Below, piece by piece: positions 31,701 through 40,700 of a DNA stretch of 64,000 nt; positions within the stretch are counted from its first letter, which is position 1, and every line of letters starts with the position of its first letter. Below the pieces are notes generated by a model. The model ran no database searches. It saw only the letters and a list, made by a program, of their open reading frames with translations, and had not been told where the DNA came from. Origin of the DNA: Leguminivora glycinivorella (lineage: Eukaryota; Arthropoda; Insecta; Lepidoptera; Tortricidae); contig NC_062984.1 in assembly GCF_023078275.1 (NCBI RefSeq), positions 20,246,578 through 20,310,577 on the forward strand. The letters are read 5' to 3'. Position numbers and translations under genes: made by a program.

Positions 31701-34700
31701 TACATAGAACAAACCAAAATGTGTACCTCTTATTTGAAACTAATATACTTATTCTTGATTTAAACTTGTCTGTTGTATGTACTTTACAACTTGTCGATAT
31801 ATTGTTATCGACATATACCCTTCCCTATTTTAATTTTGCTGTTCCTGGTATCATTTTACCTGTCAGTCATTTGTCAATTTAGTCCGTAGGATTATGAATT
31901 TTACTTTACGTAATTGGTGTAAGGCCTCAGTGCACGCTTATATTGGGCGTGCAGCGGGGTGGGGCGTGCGTCGTGCAACGCGTACATGTCAAACAATTGA
32001 AGCTCATACACATTCCCTGACTCGACGCTGCATAGTCTGGACACATCTCGGACACTGGCGATCAAATATATGAAAGAGGCGCGTTCCTAACACACAGTCT
32101 AAGCTCGTGTAGGTGAACGCGTACCATGCTTGTATGAGTGAGATATGACAGGTCGACTGTTCGCGGTTTTGACAGGCGGTAACTGTTAGGTAACCGAGAG
32201 GGGGTGGGCGGCACTTTCAGCGGGGAGCGGGAATGGCCATACTGTACGATAGTACTCTTTATTATACTGTGGTCTGGACGCACGCTAGCTGCCCCACAGT
32301 GACATTGACACTTTTGACACTGACAGTTCTGTGCCTATAAGTAACATTGTTTCTAAGCGCTGGTGGCCTAGCGGTAAGAGCGTGCGACTTTCAATCCGGA
32401 GGTCGCGGGTTCGAAGCCCGGCTCGTACCAATGAGTTTTTCGGAACTTATGTGCGAAATGTTATTTGATATTTTCCAGTCGCTTTTCTGTGAAGAAAAAC
32501 ATCGTGAGGAAACCGGACTAATTCCAATAAAGCCTAGTTACCCTTTGGGTCGGAAGGTCAGATGGCAGTCGCTTTCGTAAAACTAGTGCCTACGCCAAAT
32601 CTTGGCTTTCACAGCGATTAGTTGTCACAGCGGACCCCAGGCTCCCAAGATCCGTGACAAATGCCGGGATAACGCAAGGACTTGTTTCTCAGCGTCAATA
32701 GTTCCTTGTTCGTTGCCGTTCATTGCCTGTTCAACAAAGACATATTGACACTGAGGAACAATGTTACCTTATCTACCCAGACATAGGCACAGGTGTCACT
32801 GTCAGGCGACAATTGTCTTTATTAAATAGGCCATAGAAGTTGAAAATAGAATACCTAGCGAATCTACCGATTAATCCGATTGTAATATTCACTGAAAATT
32901 TTGAAGCTTTACACTTTTTGTTCGTTGCGACATCTATTGACAAGTTGCAGTACTTCACGCTACTTGACGCTATATCGACTAGAAAATGCGTTGATGTATG
33001 GAGTTACCACTCTCTCCTTAGTCATATTTCTCTATGAAGTTGCTGACGTCTACGGTACGTCTGCGTCTTTGGCAAAAGTTAGCCATTTTACCGAAGTTAG
33101 CCGGTTTTCACGAAGTTGAGCGTTCCGTGAATAGGGGTGCCATATGGTTTCCTCTGACGTTTGAGACTCTGGCTTAGGGCATACTTATATAGTATACATA
33201 GATTACCTTGCGATAATTTACTCTACTGTCAAAAGCATCTATGTGCAAATAATCGTGTACAGTTTTGCCTGTATGATATGTAAGTAAGTAAACACTTTAT
33301 TGTACAAGATAACCTAACCACAAAATTAAAATTTTGAAAACCCCGACCGCGACATAGTGGACCGATTTTCATGAAACATGGCTAAGAACACTCCCGACTA
33401 ACTCAGCTTTCAGACAAAAAAAAACTAAACCTAAATCGGTTCATCCGTTTGGGAGCTACGATGCCACAGACAGACACACACAGAGACAAACAGACAGACA
33501 GACGGACAGACAGACAGACACGTCAAACTTATAACACCCCTTCGTTTTTGCGTCGGGGGTTAAAAAGAACACAGCACATAATATTTAAAATAAAAAGTTT
33601 CAGTACAAAGTTGTGATAACTAAAAAAAACCGGCCAAGAGCATGTCGGGTTGCGTATCGACCACGCTCGGTGTAGGATTGCGTAGTTTCCGACATTTTGT
33701 CAAAAACTGTTCAATCCATGAAATACAAAATAATTTTCCTAGATACTTTTTATAAAGTTCTACTGTTGAGATTTTTTTCATATTTTTTAAAGTTATGGTT
33801 CAAAAGTTAGAGGGGAGGAACATTTTTTTTTAAATTAACATTTACAAAAAATGGTTTTTAGTAAACCCCATTCATTTTTAAATACCTATCTAACAATATA
33901 TCACACGTTAGGGTTGAAATTAAAAAATAAAGTAATTTATTCCCACTACGTGTACGTAACGGGGGTACCTTAATAGTTTTTTTTTCACTTTGTTGGCGTG
34001 ATTGATATACATATGTACTTGTACTAATATGTATTTTGTGATATGGGTAACAAATTTCATCTTTCTTAGTGCTAACGGTTACTGAGATTATCCGCGGACG
34101 GACGGGCGAACAGACAGACATGGCGAAACTATTAGGGTTCTTAGTTGACTACGGAACCCTAAAAAAGATGTTAGTCGCAGTGACTCTTTAGTAGACGTAC
34201 TTTGACTGTCCAATACAGGACATGTCAGGAATATAATTATAAAGGATTCATAATCTGCATACTAGGCATCGTAACTCCGTTTGTTAGCGCCATCTATTAA
34301 ATACTATGTTAACTACATACACTGCTGAGGCCTACAATACTTTTTTCAAAATTTGTAGGTATCGAAGTGGGTTCCCCTTGTTTTGGCATAATTTTACAAT
34401 CGAGAATTCTTTTTGGCATAATCATATTGATAATTCACTTATCGGTAATAGTTACATAAGCCGAATATATTTCATGCAAAAAATTAGCCGAATGGTTTTT
34501 ATGTATAAATTATTTCTGCGTTTAAAATTTACTATTTTTATCATAGCGAAAAACCTAACCAAACCGACTCTCTTAACAGCATATTATTTTCTGCCAAATT
34601 AACATTCGGCGAAAATCAATTATGCGAAGTCTGTTATGCGAAAATCGTTTCGGACAATTAAAGTTATGCCAAATAGAGGGAACCCATCGAAGTGATATCA

Positions 34701-37700
34701 TGATGGTAAAATAAATACATAAGCCGTTTGATCTTAAAAAAAAACGAACAGCGCCATCTAGTTTTGTCCATGAAATTGTAGGACTATTTAGAGTTACATT
34801 TTTATATATGAGATCCGAGTTCTGATATGTATTTAAATTCTTGGTGTCAGCACATTTTTGGGGAAATTAGTTTATTTATAACTAAAAACAAACAAAAAAA
34901 CATAATAAAAGTACTTAAAACTAAATATCTAACCTCCAAATAAAAAATGCCCTAAATCGCTGTCAGTGGGCAAGGTACCCAGAAGTCTGGCAGTATTTCC
35001 ACGCTGTTTTTGAATTTTTGTTATTGGCAACCCTATCCGAAGCCTTAACGTTTTACCGTCTCACCTCCTTAACTGTTAAAGACCGAACAATTATTTCTAA
35101 TCTTGAGATTAATCATTACTTAAGGGTTATAAATTACGCACCCACTTTCAGTCAGTTCCGAAGTTAGTAGGAGTGAGTGAGGTGCGACTAAAGTTGTCGA
35201 TGTCAATTAGGAGTAAGTAGTTAGTTAGCGACTGTGTGTAATTATTTAAGCCATCTTCTGGGCGAGCTCACTCCATCGTAGGCCACGTCTTTGCCTTTGG
35301 CTAGTCTGTGGTCAAGAGTAAGCCCATTTATAATAAAATAAAAAAAAAAAAAAATTACATAGGTATATATTGTCTACAAATAAAATAATGTTTCAGTATG
35401 TTGCAAAAATCTTGAGGACTTCATATGAAGTAGGTTTTTTATTATTCTCTTTGGGGTTCTTTCTGGTTTTAAGAGTTTTTCCCACGCCCCACCTAACTGA
35501 GGTGCTATTAATAGGCTAGTTTCCTATACTTAAAATAATAGTTATTTGTTATACAAGGGGGCAAAGTTGTATTTTAACGCCGAGTGTGGAATTGAAAAAC
35601 GAGCAAGTGAAAGGAATCTATAGTTGAACCACGAGCGAAGCGAGTGGTTCGAGAATAGAATCCTGAACTTGCGAGTTTTTTAACACACGAGAAGTAAAAT
35701 ACATTTGCACCCGAGTGTATAGTCCATTTCAAATACGATGGCCCGATGGCACTTGAGACGGTCAATTAGCGTTAACAATAGGATTAGTGATAACAAAAGA
35801 TACCTGGCCAGACCCTTTTGGCGGCGTGGTGTTTTTCTCGCAACCTAATGATCTAATATTTAAAGAAAGCGAATGACCTTAAACATGATATTTTATTTTA
35901 GTATTTTAGTTTTAAATTATTAGATGTTACATGTTGTATAAAATTTTTCGTTTTAAATTATTAGATGTTACCTGTTCAATTAATATAAAAAAGGCATACA
36001 ATTATAATTAAAAATACTGTAAATATCAAATATTATGTATTTTTATTTTCAAGTCTCAAAATGTCTCAATCACGCTTTAGTTGCATGCAGATTGCACCGA
36101 CGCGTGCCAATTTGAAGTGGGCCTAATTAGATAACAAAAGGCAGACATTATGAGCCCTATTGTTAAGTTTCGAGTGCCATCGGGCCATCGTATTTGAAAT
36201 GGACTATAACACGAAACTTTTCCCCTCACTGTAGCGAGGAAACTACAACGCAAAAAATGCGTTTATCACTGCTTCCGGTAGTCCCACAGGTGGTAAATCA
36301 TCTTTATTACTAGATTCACCTACTTTTATTAATTTTAAAGCAGTTAATTTGACTTTATTCACGGTCAAATTACTTTACCCACTAGTGGATAAAATGCGTT
36401 TTTACCCGCTGGTATTAAAGGACAAAACACGTGTTTCCGAGCTAGTGAGGGGAAAAATATTTTATGCAGTGCACGAAATAAAGCACCACATAATAAGAAG
36501 AAAAATATGGATAGTAGTTATATTTAAACAGAATTTCTATTTAATAAGTCAAAGAGAAAGATATAAAGTAAATGAATTGACCGTGACGTCAGTCCTCAGT
36601 ACATATTTCATAGTAATTCCATATTAGGAAATCGTTTTGTCAGTTCTTAAAAAGAAGCTGATTTGACTAGTAGGAAACTAGCCTATTATTAAGTTAATTA
36701 TGGGAGCCTAAGATTTTTTGGACGGCCTGCCTTGGATCAAGGCTGCCAAATAATGTGCTATAATGTAATATTAGTGGATCAGACTATGCTCAAAAGTATG
36801 GACTTAATAGTAATAGTTTGAAAGTCAGTTGTGGCTGAACTCATCCCAAATTACGGTACGCGTGATTTGGGGTGATTTGAGCCAAGATTAATATGGATTG
36901 TTGTCAAAACGATAACAACTCATGGCGCAAAATGTGTTTCCGGTTTTAATTTTCCAGTTAAAATAAAATAAAATTGTTAAATGTTGGAACCTTGTTTGCG
37001 AATTCTCCCATGAAAGGTTTCTTTTTTGTGAAATTAGAAGTTGCTGTAACCTCACATTACCAATGTTAATTACACCTATACGCCCACTAAAAATCACATG
37101 TCGTTAATACGATATTGACGTCCTTGTAAAATGCAGCTGTGGTATTATTTTCAAGCGCGACGAATCAATTCACTGCAATCAAATAAAGCATGCATTTGAA
37201 TGTGTGCTCATGTTTTACACCATTTTGCAATTATGGAATGCATATAATTATAATCCATACTAATATTATAAATGGGAAAGTGTGTGTCTGTTTGTTTGTC
37301 CGCCTTTCACGGCAAAACCGAGCGACGAATTGGCGTGATTTTTTAAGTGGAGATAGTTGAAGGGATGGAGAGTGACATAGGCTACTTTTTGTCTCTTTCT
37401 AACGAGAGCGAAGCCGCGGGCAAAAGCTAGTATTCATATATAACTTAGTTCCTAATCCTACACAAAGTTAGGTAAATTATTGACAGTTAATTGCTGGTCG
37501 ATATATATATGTATAACATGCAGTGTTAATAAATAAATAAATAATTGTCGATGGCGCTTACGCCGTTATGAGCGATGTTCGTGTACAAAAACGACGCTGC
37601 GGGACGTAAGTGCCATGGACAATAAGGTCCCTTTACCCAGATAATGTCGCAATTGGCCTAATTGCCATCGAATGGACATCCCAAATAACCATACACGTGT

Positions 37701-40700
37701 GGGGCCGAATCGACCTGATGCATGTAGACTTACGTTAGCCACACTGGTCTGTAATAATTTTTAAGAAAAAAAACCGCCGCCTTTGGGGTTCTGGTGAAAG
37801 CTACTTGCGAATGTTGGATTATGTAGAAATGTGTAGGTATTTTTTTAAACTGCTTTTAATGCTTTAATTATTTGATGGCAACAAAAATTAATATACGTAT
37901 ACCGTTAAGGTTTGAGGAGTTTCCTCAATTCCTCATGAATCCGATTATAAGAAATCGAAGCTTGACAAAATTTGACTTGAAAAGTCAATATGCTTAACAA
38001 ATATAACTAAATAAATATTACAGTTCTGTGACGCCAAACGCCACAGAAATGCAGTCTGGCTCTGTCCCGACGATACGCAAGAGCGATAGAGATAGATAGC
38101 TACGAAAGAGATATTACGGCCCGGCCACGACATTGGTCTAAGCGCGACAGCGGTGAGCGGCAGCCATACGTGCGAATGAAAAGTCCCATCGCTGTGTTTC
38201 GCTCCAATTTATGGCCGCCGCTCACCGCTGTCGCGCTTAGACCAATGTCGTGGCCGGGCCGTTATAGTGGCTATGTCATGCGTACAAATGTCATAGGACA
38301 TTTCATTTCTTATACAGATTGACTGAGTGCCGATAAGCTCAAGAAAGCTTGTGTTTACTGTTTATATTTTTCACGTTCACTACAGTCAATATTCGACACG
38401 CCGTCGTTTATATCGCCATTGTAAATCGCGCCAACAGTTTTATTTTCAGGAGCCATCCATCGATTATCTGCAATTAAACTCATGCATATTTCAGCAATCT
38501 GTGCAGCTCAGTATTTGCAAAGCAATTTGTTTACTGCGCAGTGGAATTGATACCCGGTACATTTCATGACTACAAAATATGCCATTTTGTACCGGTATCG
38601 AGAAATACCGGTATATACCGGTATATTTCGATAGTGGTGTAAAATGTCGTTTTACACAGCAAAAAAATATCTATTTCATAATATGTATGGAAGAACAATT
38701 TTTTTAGTGATATAGGTTGTTGGTGGCAAATGCCGGGATAACGCAAGGAGGATAATGATGATATAGGTTGTTGGTCTCATAGTATAATTTTCTCAATATG
38801 ACTATGAGTACATTATTGCAATGACGTATGTCGGCGTCAGTATGAATAGGATGCTGATAAGCAGTAATGTGTTATCCCACGTGAATTTTGCAATAGCCCG
38901 TGTGGTGACGGGTTAAGAATTTCACCACCCCCTTTCTTCCCGTGCTGGGTGTCGTAAAAGGCGGCTGTGGGATATGGGTTAAATTGTGGCGTAGGCGAGA
39001 GGCTGGCAACCTGTCACTGCAATGTCACAGTTTTGTTTTGTGTGATACTATACAGCACGACCACGGATGATTTTATTAATTCTGATGCGGTACAAATTCA
39101 CGAAAAAAAATGTACTTTTTTGTACTGACGTTTAAAAAAAATGTACCCTTATGATTTTGGAGTTTCGACATAGGGCCCGGGGTCGTGCTAGGTAGGTACT
39201 CCCTAGCACGACCACACTATATTTAATGAGATTTTAAATTTCTGTTGCAGTACAAATTCACGAAAAAAAATGTACTTTTTTGTACTTACCTTTAAAAAAA
39301 AAATACCCTCATGGTTTCGGAGTTTTGACATGAGGTGTGGTCGTGCTAGATAGGTGGTACTTCCTGGCACGAACACACTATATTTATGTTTAATTTGATG
39401 GTCAAATGAATACTAAACAAGTGTTTTGAATTGTACTATGTAAATTACTTCAAAAACTTAGTGCGGTCGTGCCAGGGAGTACCTATCTAGCACGACCACA
39501 ACCCATGTCGAAACTCCGAAACCATGAGGGTACTTTTTATAAAAAGGTAAGTACAGAAAAGTACATTTTTTTTCGTGAATTTGTACCACTACAGAAATTT
39601 AAAAAATCATTAAATAGGTCGTGCTAGGTAGGTACTCCCTGGCACGACCACACTATATTTAATGAGATTTTAAATTTCTGTTGCAGTACAAATTCACGAA
39701 AAAAATGTACTTTTTTTGTACTTACCTTTTAAAAAAAATACCCTCATGGTTTCGGAGTTTTGACATGGGGTGTGGTCGTGCTAGATAGGTGGTACTTCCT
39801 GGCACGACCACTCTATATTTAATGATTTTTTAAATTTCTGTAGTGGTACAAATTCACGAAAAAAAATGTACTTTTCTGTACTTACCTTTTTATAAAAAGT
39901 ACCCTCATGGTTTCGGAGTTTCGACATGGGTTGTGGTCGTGCTAGATAGGTACTCCCTGGCACGACCGCACTAAGTTTTTGAAGTAATTTACATAGTACA
40001 ATTTCAAAACACTTGTTTAGTATTCATTTGACCATCAAATTAAACATAAATATAGTGTGTTCGTGCCAGGAAGTACCACCTATCTAGCACGACCACACCC
40101 CATGTCAAAACTCCGAAACCATGAGGGTATTTTTTTTAAAAGGTAAGTACAAAAAAGTACATTTTTTTTCGTGAATTTGTACTGCAACAGAAATTTAAAA
40201 TCTCATTAAATATAGTGTGGTCGTGCTAGGGAGTACCTACCTAGCACGACCCCGGGCCCTATGTCGAAACTCCAAAATCATAAGGGTACATTTTTTTTAA
40301 ACGTCAGTACAAAAAAGTACATTTTTTTTCGTGAATTTGTACCGCATCGGAATTAATAAAATCATCCGTGGTCGTGCTGTATAGTATCACACTTTGTTTT
40401 CTGTCAACCCCTTATTTGCCAAGAGTGGCACTGATACTTTAGTAGTTTCATGTGCTCTGCCTACCCCTTCATGGGATACAGGCGTGATTGTATGTATGTA
40501 TGTATGTAATTTTGCAATAAAAGTAAGACCACCTGGCTTCTCGCTGCCTAGAAAAGAATGGTACCAACTAAATAGGTTGAGAACCGGCTGCGGCCGTACC
40601 CGAGCATTCCTGCACAAATGTGGATGGATAAAATCTCCAGGGTGCAGTTGCTGGGCTCCCGCGCAGGACATCGAGCACATCGTTCAGCACTGCCCTATCA

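Noticed and set aside
32355..32431. A tRNA gene with A and B boxes
   Set aside because: The tRNA-like head continues into a SINE body with target-site duplication, and the same 3' body occurs elsewhere. No proper acceptor stem closes it.
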